In this document: in pieces, positions 1 through 6,457 of the stretch
Layout of the letters: each line of letters begins with the position of its first letter
Numbering within the stretch: position 1 is the stretch's first letter
Assembly (NCBI GenBank): GCA_019454705.1
Contig: JACFNS010000039.1
Location: 1-10,522 of the forward strand
DNA length: 10,522 nt
From: Taibaiella sp.
GTDB taxonomy: Bacteria > Bacteroidota > Bacteroidia > Chitinophagales > Chitinophagaceae
Direction of reading: 5' to 3'
Program-made: the position numbers and the translations under genes
The notes under the pieces: model-generated
The model's input: only the letters and a program-made list of their open reading frames with translations
What the model was told of the DNA's origin: nothing
The model's database searches: none

Positions 1-2
1 AT

Positions 3-176
3 GTTATGAATTCAGGAAAAAAACAAGTGAACACAGGGGGCAAAATAAGAGTAGCACGCCCTGAAATACGCGACGATATGGATAGCCGCGAAAACAAGGA
101 AGAAAAGTATAAAAGCGCCAACAACAAAAGAGGTGTAAAGCCTAACACTAAGGCAAAGAACAAAGCCGGGAATTAA
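3..176 (+). CDS. Basic hypothetical protein, C-terminal fragment or 56-residue small protein
   Basis: This frame is open from the left edge (first full codon GTT at 3) and stops with TAA at 174-176. It is either the tail of a larger gene or a 56-residue protein starting at ATG 6. From that ATG it has 11 Lys, 5 Arg and 8 Asn, with no hydrophobic segment and no cysteine. The composition suggests a disordered, nucleic-acid-binding or surface tail. I recognise no family. The stop lies only 8 nt from the stop of the convergent DinB-family gene, with no terminator hairpin between them. No ribosome-binding site can be judged because only 5 nt precede the ATG. The main alternative is a chance open frame, but the lack of stops, the compact tail-to-tail layout and codon use like the neighbours favour a real gene end. 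Confidence 0.45.
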   Translation, partial: VMNSGKKQVNTGGKIRVARPEIRDDMDSRENKEEKYKSANNKRGVKPNTKAKNKAGN

Positions 177-184
177 GCTACGCC

Positions 185-676
185 TTATTTGGTAATGAAG
201 CTATGGAAATCTGTGCCGGGTATTTTTTTAATGCCTGCCTGGCGCATCATGGTTACTAATTGCCCCCTGTGATAGGTAGCATGATTGAACACCTGCATCA
301 ATACAGTATATACAGGTAGCTTGAAGGAGACTTTCTTCAGGTTATAATATTGTAATACATGCCGGAAAGCGTCATCATTGTATTGCCTTTCTACAAAATC
401 AAGCAGGCCTTTCGATGTTTCCTGCCATTTGTCTATCGCCTCACTGAAGCTTCCCTCGAAGACGGACTGAGCCCAGACTGGTTGCTCCACCAGCAGCAGC
501 CTTTGCAACCATATATCTTCAGCACTCCACATATGGTAAACTGTAGCCCTTATGGACGGGAAACTGCTGGTAATTTCCTTGTCCAGTATTTCATCATCCA
601 TTTTCAGCAGTATATCTATAAACTGCTTATTAGCCCATATATTGTACCGGGCCATTTGCTGCAATATTTGCTTCAT
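185..676 (-). CDS. DinB-family (DinB/YfiT-like four-helix bundle) putative metal-dependent protein
   Basis: The 163-residue protein has the length and layout of the DinB/YfiT-like superfamily: an N-terminal helix with the YNxWAN motif (11-16), a first metal-ligand histidine in YHMWSAEDIW (His48), and the C-terminal HxxxH of NHATYHRGQ (His132 and His136). These three histidines form the usual divalent-metal site. Members include bacillithiol and mycothiol transferases and many damage-inducible proteins of unknown activity; the substrate cannot be read from this sequence. There is no signal peptide, so it is probably cytosolic. The start at 676 is supported by the match of residue 1 onward to the family and by an AAGGAGG ribosome-binding site just upstream, although its 2-nt spacing is short. 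The gene is divergent from the DUF1579-type gene and convergent with the left-edge frame. Confidence 0.88.
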   Translation of the reverse strand: MKQILQQMARYNIWANKQFIDILLKMDDEILDKEITSSFPSIRATVYHMWSAEDIWLQRLLLVEQPVWAQSVFEGSFSEAIDKWQETSKGLLDFVERQYNDDAFRHVLQYYNLKKVSFKLPVYTVLMQVFNHATYHRGQLVTMMRQAGIKKIPGTDFHSFITK

Positions 677-678
677 AC

Positions 679-685
679 CCTCCTT
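679..685 (-). promoter_or_regulatory. Ribosome-binding site AAGGAGG of the DinB-family gene
   Basis: Read on the minus strand, AAGGAGG lies only 2 nt (GT) before the ATG at 676. It is a full Shine-Dalgarno match, which is uncommon in Bacteroidota, where most genes lack one. The spacing is shorter than the usual 5-8 nt. The next in-frame Met (residue 8) would be too far away, so the ATG at 676 remains the best start. Confidence 0.55.
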
Positions 686-701
686 AAATAACTAACAAAA
701 G

Positions 702-744
702 GCAAGTTAGTTGATTGTTTTCACTTATCTAATATGTAACTTGC
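702..744. promoter_or_regulatory. Symmetric divergent promoter or operator: GCAAGTTA-N27-TAACTTGC
   Basis: The 84-bp gap between the DinB-family and DUF1579-type genes holds a perfect 8-bp inverted repeat, GCAAGTTA (702-709) and TAACTTGC (737-744). Each arm, read towards its own gene, is TAACTTGC. This is one base short of the Bacteroidota -7 element TAnnTTTG and lies 16 nt (plus gene) or 25 nt (minus gene) before the start codon. A TTGTTT at 715-720 is 16 nt before the right arm and could serve as its -33 element. The repeat may be two back-to-back promoters, a regulator site, or both. Confidence 0.45.
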
Positions 745-760
745 TTCAAAATTCATACAC

Positions 761-1324
761 ATGAAAAAAATATTTTTGACTGCCTTAACGGCTCTTTTCG
801 CCTTATCAGCATTTGCACAAAGCGAGGCTGACATGCAAAAATGGATGGAATACGCCACACCCGGCGATATGCACAAGATGCTGGCCAAATACAATGGCCG
901 CTGGACAGCTACTACCAAAATGTGGATGGCTCCCGGACAGCCTCCCATGGAAAGCACTGCTGAAGTGACCACAGACATGTATATGGGCGACCGATATCAA
1001 AGGTCAACTTACAGTGGCGATTTCGGGGGTATGCCTTTCAATGGTGAGGCTACTACCGGGTATGACAATACCCGCAAGGTGTTCACCAATACCTGGATTG
1101 ATAACATGAGTACCGGCATTATGTATAGCGAAGGCACATGGAATGCTGCTACCAAAAGCGTGGAATTTAAAGGTACTGCTACAGACCCCATGGCCGGCAA
1201 GGCTACCCCGTTCAGGGAAGTAATGACCTTTAATAGCGATGACAGCTACAAAATGGAAATGTACAATATAATGGATGGCAACGAGTACAAATCCATGGAA
1301 ATCACTTTTACCCGCAAAAAGTAA
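761..1324 (+). CDS. Secreted DUF1579-family protein, methionine-rich
   Basis: The 187-residue protein begins with a clear signal peptide (Lys2-Lys3, hydrophobic 4-18, likely cleavage after Ala19 in AFA|QS). The mature part resembles DUF1579: a YNGRWTATTKMW segment near 44-55, a GDRYQRSTYSGDFGGMPFNG core at 76-95, then GYDNTRKVFTNTWIDNMSTGIM (100-121) and a C-terminal strand ending in Lys-Lys. The family is predicted to form a small beta-barrel, calycin-like fold; its role is unknown. Methionine is unusually frequent (19 of 187), with three MxM pairs (54-56, 73-75, 165-167), and there is no cysteine. It is probably periplasmic or extracellular, since there is no lipobox. It is monocistronic: a divergent promoter region lies upstream and a strong terminator lies 25 nt after the stop. 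Confidence 0.85.
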   Translation: MKKIFLTALTALFALSAFAQSEADMQKWMEYATPGDMHKMLAKYNGRWTATTKMWMAPGQPPMESTAEVTTDMYMGDRYQRSTYSGDFGGMPFNGEATTGYDNTRKVFTNTWIDNMSTGIMYSEGTWNAATKSVEFKGTATDPMAGKATPFREVMTFNSDDSYKMEMYNIMDGNEYKSMEITFTRKK

Positions 1325-1348
1325 ATAATATCCGCATTTGAATATACC

Positions 1349-1379
1349 GCAGCCCCGCTTATCGCGGGGCTGCTTTTTT
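1349..1379 (+). terminator. Rho-independent terminator of the DUF1579-type gene
   Basis: A perfect 10-bp stem, GCAGCCCCGC (1349-1358) with GCGGGGCTGC (1364-1373), closes a 5-nt loop and is followed by six T (1374-1379). It starts 25 nt after the stop codon at 1324. It separates this gene from the following promoter. Confidence 0.93.
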
Positions 1380-1391
1380 GGGGATTAGCTG

Positions 1392-1399
1392 TACCTTTG
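1392..1399 (+). promoter_or_regulatory. Promoter -7 element TACCTTTG for the PLP enzyme gene
   Basis: TACCTTTG is an exact match to the Bacteroidota sigma-A -7 consensus TAnnTTTG. It lies 12 nt after the T run of the upstream terminator and 22 nt before the ATG at 1422, giving a short leader of about 15 nt. No good -33 TTG is seen at the usual distance, because that place is occupied by the terminator stem. It probably starts transcription of the central four-gene run. Confidence 0.65.
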
Positions 1400-1421
1400 C
1401 GCACATAAATACATAGCCCCG

Positions 1422-2645
1422 ATGAAGGAACTGCACGACAAAGGTTTTGAGACTATATGCATACATGGCGGACATAAGGCTGAGAGCAACCGCGCACACC
1501 TTACACCCATATATGCCAGCAGCACTTACACCTTCGACAGTGCCGAACAGGGTGTGGATATATTCCTGGGTAAAGAAAAAGGCTATGTATATGGCCGCTT
1601 CGGCAATCCTACCATCAACGAAGCCGAGGACAAAATAGCCCTGATGGAAGCCTACAGGCTGAAAGACAGCCAGGGCAACCCGTTGCAACTGAAAGCGATA
1701 TTGCACGCATCGGGCATGGCGGCTATTACTACCATGCTGTTGAGCAATGTCAAATCGGGCGAAAAAATAATTACACACCATTCCCTCTATGGCGGCTCGC
1801 AGGAGTTGATAGACAAAGTACTGCCCGACCTGGGGATAGAGGCAGTCATAGTTGACTTTCATAATGCCGAAGCTGTAGAACAGGCTATAAAGGCTGATGA
1901 TGCTATCAGCCTGATGTATATAGAAACACCTGCCAACCCTACCCTGCAATGTATAAATATAGATACACTGAGTACCCTGGGTAAATCATACGGGTTGACG
2001 GTTTGCGCCGATAATACCTTCGCAACTCCTTACCTGCAACAACCTTTCAAATACGATGTGGACTATGTGATGCACAGCACTACCAAATTCCTGAACGGGC
2101 ACGGCACTGCAGTAGGCGGCATATTAATTGGCCGCGACCTGGAAAAGATGAATACCATCGTCACCAAAAAGCACAGGCTGCTGGGTGCTAATAGCAACGC
2201 ATTCGAAGCTTTCCTGCTTACCAACGGACTGCGCACCTTCTCCCTGCGTATGGAAAAGCATTGCAGCAATGCACACAGGGTAGCGGGTTTCCTGAGCGAA
2301 CACCCGATGGTAGCGCATGTTAATTACCTGGGACTGGACAGCCACCCCGACTATCATATAGCGCAAGCGCAAATGAAACACCCCGGCGCATTAATGAGCT
2401 TTGAACTAAGGGGAGGCTATGAAGCAGGTATGGCATTTATCAACAAGTTACAATTGTGTACCAGTGCTGTTTCCCTCGGCACTTGCGACACACTGGTATC
2501 ACATCCTGCATCTACTACACACGTAGGAGTAAAACCTGAAGACCGCATAAAATTCGGCATAACCGATGGCCTTATCAGGATGAGCGTGGGCATTGAAGAT
2601 TGCGATGATATTATCGCCGATATAGAACAAGCATTGAATCATTGA
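1422..2645 (+). CDS. PLP-dependent trans-sulfuration enzyme family protein (cystathionine/O-acylhomoserine/methionine lyase-type)
   Basis: The 407-residue protein is a fold-type I PLP enzyme of the Cys/Met metabolism family. Visible features are the YGRFGNPT motif (57-64, giving Tyr57 and Arg59 to the neighbouring subunit's phosphate site), SGMAAI (97-102), Tyr123 that stacks on PLP, Asp197 that pairs with the pyridine nitrogen, the Schiff-base Lys222 in STTKFLNGHG, the SLGTCDTL...HPASTTH block (351-367) and the carboxylate-binding Arg386. The family covers cystathionine gamma-synthase and lyase, O-acetylhomoserine sulfhydrylase and methionine gamma-lyase. The residue matching the catalytic Cys of classical methionine gamma-lyase is Gly125 here, which argues against a standard lyase of that type, but the exact reaction is not fixed. 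An insertion of roughly a dozen residues (about 79-91) precedes SGMAA. It acts in the cytosol, probably as a tetramer. Its promoter lies just upstream and a thiolase gene follows after 86 nt. Confidence 0.9.
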   Translation: MKELHDKGFETICIHGGHKAESNRAHLTPIYASSTYTFDSAEQGVDIFLGKEKGYVYGRFGNPTINEAEDKIALMEAYRLKDSQGNPLQLKAILHASGMAAITTMLLSNVKSGEKIITHHSLYGGSQELIDKVLPDLGIEAVIVDFHNAEAVEQAIKADDAISLMYIETPANPTLQCINIDTLSTLGKSYGLTVCADNTFATPYLQQPFKYDVDYVMHSTTKFLNGHGTAVGGILIGRDLEKMNTIVTKKHRLLGANSNAFEAFLLTNGLRTFSLRMEKHCSNAHRVAGFLSEHPMVAHVNYLGLDSHPDYHIAQAQMKHPGALMSFELRGGYEAGMAFINKLQLCTSAVSLGTCDTLVSHPASTTHVGVKPEDRIKFGITDGLIRMSVGIEDCDDIIADIEQALNH

Positions 2646-2650
2646 AAAGA

Positions 2651-2707
2651 TGAGATGGAACGGCGCAGGAACATGAAATATGTTCAACTGAACGTTTTTT
2701 CATCTCA
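2651..2707 (+). other. Nested hairpin in the gap before the thiolase gene
   Basis: The 86-nt gap between the PLP enzyme and thiolase genes can fold into nested stems: TGAGATG (2651-2657) with CATCTCA (2701-2707), AACG (2659-2662) with CGTT (2693-2696), and GAACAT (2669-2674) with ATGTTC (2680-2685) over a 5-nt loop. A run of six T (2695-2700) falls inside the outer stem rather than after a strong hairpin. The structure could be an mRNA processing or stability element, or a weak attenuator. It matches no riboswitch known to me. Confidence 0.3.
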
Positions 2708-2731
2708 GAAAAACAAAAATACAAAGCAAGT

Positions 2732-3931
2732 ATGAAGCAAGTATATGTTATAGACGCTGCCAGGACAGCTATCGGTAAATACGGGGGCACATTAAGTACA
2801 GTACGCCCCGATGACCTGCTGGCACATGTAATAAAAACCCTGGTAGCACGCAATCCATCTATAGACGTGAATGAAATAGAAGATGTAATAGCGGGAGCGG
2901 CCAACCAGGCGGGAGAAGATAACCGTAATGTAGCACGCATGGCTGCACTGCTTGCAGGTTTGCCTGTAACTGTTGGCGGCAATACTGTGAACCGCTTATG
3001 CGCATCAGGCTTACAGTCTATTATGGATGCGTCGCGCGCCATTATGTGCGGCGATGGCGATATATATATTGCCGGTGGCGTAGAAAGTATGACACGTGCA
3101 CCATTTGTAATGGCGAAACCGGACAAAGCCTTCAGCCGTACGCACGAGATGCACGATACAACTATCGGTTGGCGATTTATCAATAAAAAACTCAGCGCAT
3201 TGTACCATCCGTACAGCATGGGCGAAACTGCTGAGAATGTAGCGGAGCGCTATAACGTGACCCGCGAAGCACAGGACAGGTTTGCCCTGCAAAGCCAGGA
3301 AAGGTATTTTGCTGCCAAAGCAGCTAACAGGTTTGCTGATGAAATCACGCCATATACGGTTGACCTGGGCAAAGGCAAAACTATAGTATTTGATACCGAT
3401 GAGCATCCCCGCGAAACATCAATGGAAGCATTGGCGGCTTTGAAGCCTGCTTTCAAAAAGGATGGTACTGTTACAGCAGGTAATTCAAGTGGTGTAAACG
3501 ACGGGGCGGCAGCCATGATACTGGCATCAGAAGATGCGGTAAAAAAATACAACCTGAAACCTATGGCAAGGATTGTAAGTATGGGTATTGCAGGTGTTGA
3601 CCCTGCTGTAATGGGCATAGGACCTATCCCTGCTTCACAAAAAGCGCTGAAGCGTGCGGGCATCACATCTGCCGACCTGGACCTGGTAGAATTGAACGAG
3701 GCATTTGCCGCACAGGGCATACCCTGTATGCAGGAGCTGGGCCTGGATGAAAATAAAGTAAACGTAAACGGTGGTGCGATAGCACTGGGGCACCCGTTGG
3801 GTTGCAGCGGTACGCGCATCTCCACAACACTATTATACGAACTGAAAAAACGTGGCGGTAAATACGGGCTGGCTACTATGTGTATTGGTGTAGGGCAAGG
3901 CGCGGCTATTGTTTACGAAAACCTGTCTTAA
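2732..3931 (+). CDS. pcaF: Thiolase of the PcaF/PaaJ type (3-oxoadipyl-CoA thiolase-like acetyl-CoA C-acyltransferase)
   Basis: The 399-residue protein has the full thiolase layout: catalytic Cys90 in NRLCASG, NEAFA at 322-326, His354 in [16 protein letters not shown], and the second active-site Cys384 in [25 protein letters not shown] (61-78), [11 protein letters not shown] and [10 protein letters not shown] match the PcaF/PaaJ subgroup, which cleaves 3-oxoadipyl-CoA or related 3-oxoacyl-CoA with CoA to give acetyl-CoA and succinyl-CoA. A general acetoacetyl-CoA thiolase role cannot be excluded, since NRLCASG replaces the more usual NRLCGSG. It is a cytosolic homotetramer by family. A porin gene follows after 27 nt and ACMSD comes next, which fits the last step of aromatic or amino-acid breakdown. 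The ATG at 2732 begins the conserved [16 protein letters not shown] segment. No other thioester-pathway gene is in the window. Confidence 0.9.
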   Translation: MKQVYVIDAARTAIGKYGGTLSTVRPDDLLAHVIKTLVARNPSIDVNEIEDVIAGAANQAGEDNRNVARMAALLAGLPVTVGGNTVNRLCASGLQSIMDASRAIMCGDGDIYIAGGVESMTRAPFVMAKPDKAFSRTHEMHDTTIGWRFINKKLSALYHPYSMGETAENVAERYNVTREAQDRFALQSQERYFAAKAANRFADEITPYTVDLGKGKTIVFDTDEHPRETSMEALAALKPAFKKDGTVTAGNSSGVNDGAAAMILASEDAVKKYNLKPMARIVSMGIAGVDPAVMGIGPIPASQKALKRAGITSADLDLVELNEAFAAQGIPCMQELGLDENKVNVNGGAIALGHPLGCSGTRISTTLLYELKKRGGKYGLATMCIGVGQGAAIVYENLS

Positions 3932-3958
3932 TTATATCTCAGGGCATTAAATTTTGTA

Positions 3959-5281
3959 ATGAGGAAATCGGCTATAATATTTATACTACTGGTAACAACT
4001 GCGATAACCGCAACAGCGCAGCAAAACAAAGAACTGAAATACAACCTAAGCAGGGATGGAAAGAAGTATGTAAAAGCCACCTTCCTGAACCAGGTATGGC
4101 TGCGCTGGAATGAAAGTAACCCCGGCACAACCGTAAACGGCCAACCAAAAGACCAGACTATTGATATAGGACTGCGCCGCACACGTTTGCAACTGTACGG
4201 CCAGCTTACCGACCATGTGTTTTTCTATACACAGTTCGGCATGAACAACTTCAACTACCTGGCTCATAGTGCAGGTAATCGTAAGCTGCAGGCCTTTTTT
4301 CATGATGCATTGGGCGAGTTCAAAGTGTTTAAAAAGAACGATGCGCTGAAACTCGGCGGCGGATTGACAATAGCTAATGGTGTATCGCGTTTCTCTCAGC
4401 CAAGTATCGGCACGATTATGACAACAGATGTTCCAGTATTCCTGCAAACAACCGTTGACCAGACAGATGAATTCTCGCGCAAGCTGAGCGTATATGCACG
4501 GGGGCAAATAGGCAAGTTTGATTATCGCATCATATGTTCAGACCCCTTCCCGATACAAACCAACGGGCAGGTGCCACAGCCTATCAGTACCGATGCTACG
4601 TTTACTACATACGGCCATACACACCAGTACCAGGGTATGCTGATATACAATATACTGGATAGGGAACCACACACTACGCCCTATATGGCGGGCACCTACC
4701 TGGGTGATAAAAAAGTACTGAACATAGAAGCAGGGGCGCTGTACCAGGCTGATGCTACATGGAGGCTGAACGGCATAGACACCGTGTTTGACAATATGCT
4801 GCTGTGGTCGCTGGCGGTATATGCTGACATGCCCGTTAAGAAAAACAAGTACGCAATATCTGCTTATGTAGGTTATACCTCTACAAATTATGGTTTCAAC
4901 TACGTACGCAATAACGGCATCATGAACCCCGCAAACGGCAATGTAAATCCCATAGCATTTAATGGTGCGGGCAATAGCTACCCCATGTTTGGTACAGGTG
5001 CCAATATCTACTCGCAGGTGGGATTAAGGTTGCCTAAAGATATGTTTGGCGATTTGGGCACACTCATGCCTTACGTATCCCATCGCTGGTCGTCTTTCAA
5101 TAAACTTACCGACCCTGTGAACGTAATAGATGCGGGTGTTAACTGGCTGATAGATAAACACAACGCCAAACTTTCGTTGAACTATCAATTGCGCCCTCTA
5201 TTTGAAGTACAGCCCGGTGGCGCTATCATCAATACATCCAACGCTAACTCGGTATGGCTGCAATACCAGGTGAACCTGTAA
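3959..5281 (+). CDS. Outer-membrane porin (phosphate-selective porin O/P-like beta-barrel)
   Basis: The 440-residue protein starts with a signal peptide (Arg2-Lys3, hydrophobic 5-16, likely cleavage at TATA|QQ after residue 20). The rest is a long alternating beta-barrel pattern. KATFLNQVWLRWNESNPG, the block IDIGLRRTRLQLYGQLTDHVFFYTQFG (about 69-95) and the following FKVFKKNDALKLGGG strand resemble Bacteroidota porins of the OprO/OprP-like group. The last residue, Leu in YQVNL, fits an outer-membrane barrel end. It would carry small solutes across the outer membrane; the substrate is unknown. It lies 27 nt after the thiolase gene and 40 nt before ACMSD, so it is probably co-transcribed and may admit the substrate of that pathway. 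There is no TonB box or plug domain. The C-terminal half is less family-specific to my eye, so the subgroup is tentative. Confidence 0.78.
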   Translation: MRKSAIIFILLVTTAITATAQQNKELKYNLSRDGKKYVKATFLNQVWLRWNESNPGTTVNGQPKDQTIDIGLRRTRLQLYGQLTDHVFFYTQFGMNNFNYLAHSAGNRKLQAFFHDALGEFKVFKKNDALKLGGGLTIANGVSRFSQPSIGTIMTTDVPVFLQTTVDQTDEFSRKLSVYARGQIGKFDYRIICSDPFPIQTNGQVPQPISTDATFTTYGHTHQYQGMLIYNILDREPHTTPYMAGTYLGDKKVLNIEAGALYQADATWRLNGIDTVFDNMLLWSLAVYADMPVKKNKYAISAYVGYTSTNYGFNYVRNNGIMNPANGNVNPIAFNGAGNSYPMFGTGANIYSQVGLRLPKDMFGDLGTLMPYVSHRWSSFNKLTDPVNVIDAGVNWLIDKHNAKLSLNYQLRPLFEVQPGGAIINTSNANSVWLQYQVNL

Positions 5282-5321
5282 TGAAGCAGATTATCAGTAG
5301 TTTTATATAAAGAACGCAACA

Positions 5322-6341
5322 GTGGCTTATAAAAAAATAGACATACACACACATATCATGCCGGAACATATACCTGATTGGTTCAAAAAATTCGGGTACG
5401 GCGATTTCATTCACCTGGAACATCATAAGCCATGTTGTGCACGTATGATAAAGGGCGATAAGTTCTTTCGTGAAGTAGAGGAAAACTGCTGGAGTGCTGA
5501 TGTGCGCACCAAAGAGATGGATATGACTGAAGTAGGTGTGCAGGTATTATCTACTATTCCTGTACTGTTCAACTATTGGGCCAGGCCGGAACATGGACTG
5601 GAAACATCGCGCTTCTTCAACGACCATATTGCACAGTGTGTTGACCACCATCCTACACGTTTTATTGGCTTAGGCACGGTGCCACTGCAGGATGTGGACA
5701 AAGCCATCAAAGAGATGGAACGCTGTGTAAAGGAACTGAAAATGCCGGGGTTGGAAATAGGTTCCAACATCAATAAAAAGAACCTGGGCGATGCGGAGTT
5801 TGAGCCCTTCTGGCAAGCTGCTGAAGAACTGGGCTGTGCCATATTCGTACACCCCTGGGAGATGATGGGCGAAGAGGACATCACAAAATACTGGCTGCCC
5901 TGGCTGGTAGGTATGCCTGCAGAAACAGCAAGGGCTATCAGTTCCATGATATTCGCAGGTGTATTGGAACGCCACCCTAAGCTGCGTGTAGCCTTTGCGC
6001 ATGGCGGCGGAAGTTTCCCTTTCACTATCGGCAGGATAGAACATGGATTCAATGTTCGCCCCGACTTATGCGCAATAGATAACAACGTGAATCCACGCGA
6101 ATACCTGGGCAAATTCTGGATAGACGCATTGACACATGATGATAAAGCACTGCAATACGTGGTGGATGTAATGGGCGAAGACAAAGTGTGCATGGGTAGC
6201 GACTATCCCTTCCCCCTGGGCGAGCATCACCCCGGCAAGCTGATAGAAAGCTTGAACGTATTCTCGCAACAAACAAAAAACAAGCTGCTCTACGATAACG
6301 CCCTGCAATGGCTGGGTATAGACGGCGGGCAATTTCAGTAA
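5322..6341 (+). CDS. nbaD: 2-amino-3-carboxymuconate-6-semialdehyde decarboxylase (ACMSD)
   Basis: This 339-residue amidohydrolase-superfamily enzyme decarboxylates 2-amino-3-carboxymuconate-6-semialdehyde to 2-aminomuconate-6-semialdehyde. It thereby diverts tryptophan/3-hydroxyanthranilate carbon from quinolinate and NAD synthesis to catabolism. The zinc ligands are His9 and His11 in IDIHTH, His177 in FVHPWE and Asp294 in GSDYPFPLGE; the catalytic His is His227 in AFAHGGG. Arg50 and Arg246 lie where the substrate-binding arginines of characterised enzymes are. Strings such as KYWLPWLVGMPAET and ALxHDDKAL match ACMSD closely, and the length is normal. The start is a GTG at 5322: the first downstream ATG (5358) would delete the HxH metal motif. 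It is last in the four-gene run and is followed directly by terminators. No other kynurenine-pathway gene is in the window. Confidence 0.93.
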   Translation: MAYKKIDIHTHIMPEHIPDWFKKFGYGDFIHLEHHKPCCARMIKGDKFFREVEENCWSADVRTKEMDMTEVGVQVLSTIPVLFNYWARPEHGLETSRFFNDHIAQCVDHHPTRFIGLGTVPLQDVDKAIKEMERCVKELKMPGLEIGSNINKKNLGDAEFEPFWQAAEELGCAIFVHPWEMMGEEDITKYWLPWLVGMPAETARAISSMIFAGVLERHPKLRVAFAHGGGSFPFTIGRIEHGFNVRPDLCAIDNNVNPREYLGKFWIDALTHDDKALQYVVDVMGEDKVCMGSDYPFPLGEHHPGKLIESLNVFSQQTKNKLLYDNALQWLGIDGGQFQ

Positions 6342-6349
6342 AATAAAAA

Positions 6350-6388
6350 CCCCTTGCTTTCAATGCTCAACAGCATTAAGCTAAGGGG
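6350..6388 (-). terminator. Terminator for the minus-strand OMP gene
   Basis: A long hairpin pairs CCCCTT (6350-6355) with AAGGGG (6383-6388), GCTT (6356-6359) with AAGC (6378-6381), and AATGCT (6362-6367) with AGCATT (6372-6377) over a CAAC loop, with only small bulges. On the minus strand it is followed by TTTTTATTT (from 6349 downward), making it an intrinsic terminator for the leftward gene. On the plus strand no T run follows it. Confidence 0.8.
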
Positions 6389-6398
6389 CTCTTACAGC

Positions 6399-6424
6399 AC
6401 CTGTATGCGAGTACAGGTTTTTTT
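6399..6424 (+). terminator. Terminator for the plus-strand ACMSD run
   Basis: ACCTGTA (6399-6405) pairs perfectly with TACAGGT (6412-6418) over a 6-nt loop, and the T run extends through 6424. It lies 58 nt after the ACMSD stop, on the far side of the leftward terminator hairpin. Confidence 0.85.
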
Positions 6425-6457
6425 CATTTGGTTTGGATATGCGAAAAATCTTGGCTG

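Noticed and set aside
1359..1949. Long minus-strand frame (196 codons) opposite the PLP enzyme gene
   Set aside because: It begins inside the upstream gene's terminator zone and lies antisense to a clearly conserved enzyme; its translation shows no recognisable domain.
2680..2700. Terminator between the PLP enzyme and thiolase genes (GTTC-AACT-GAAC followed by T6)
   Set aside because: The stem is only four base pairs and competes with larger alternative stems, so it is too weak to call.
2611..3825. Minus-strand frames of about 130-200 codons opposite the thiolase gene
   Set aside because: They are antisense to strong thiolase motifs (Cys90, His354, Cys384) and look low-complexity, so they are chance frames.
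3948..3956. Promoter-like TAAATTTTG just before the porin start
   Set aside because: The spacing within the element is one base off the -7 consensus, and it ends 2 nt before the ATG, leaving no room for a leader; co-transcription with the thiolase is simpler.
5573..6193. Minus-strand frame of 206 codons opposite ACMSD
   Set aside because: The plus strand carries all zinc ligands and full-length family similarity; the antisense product is Ser/Pro-rich with no known motif.
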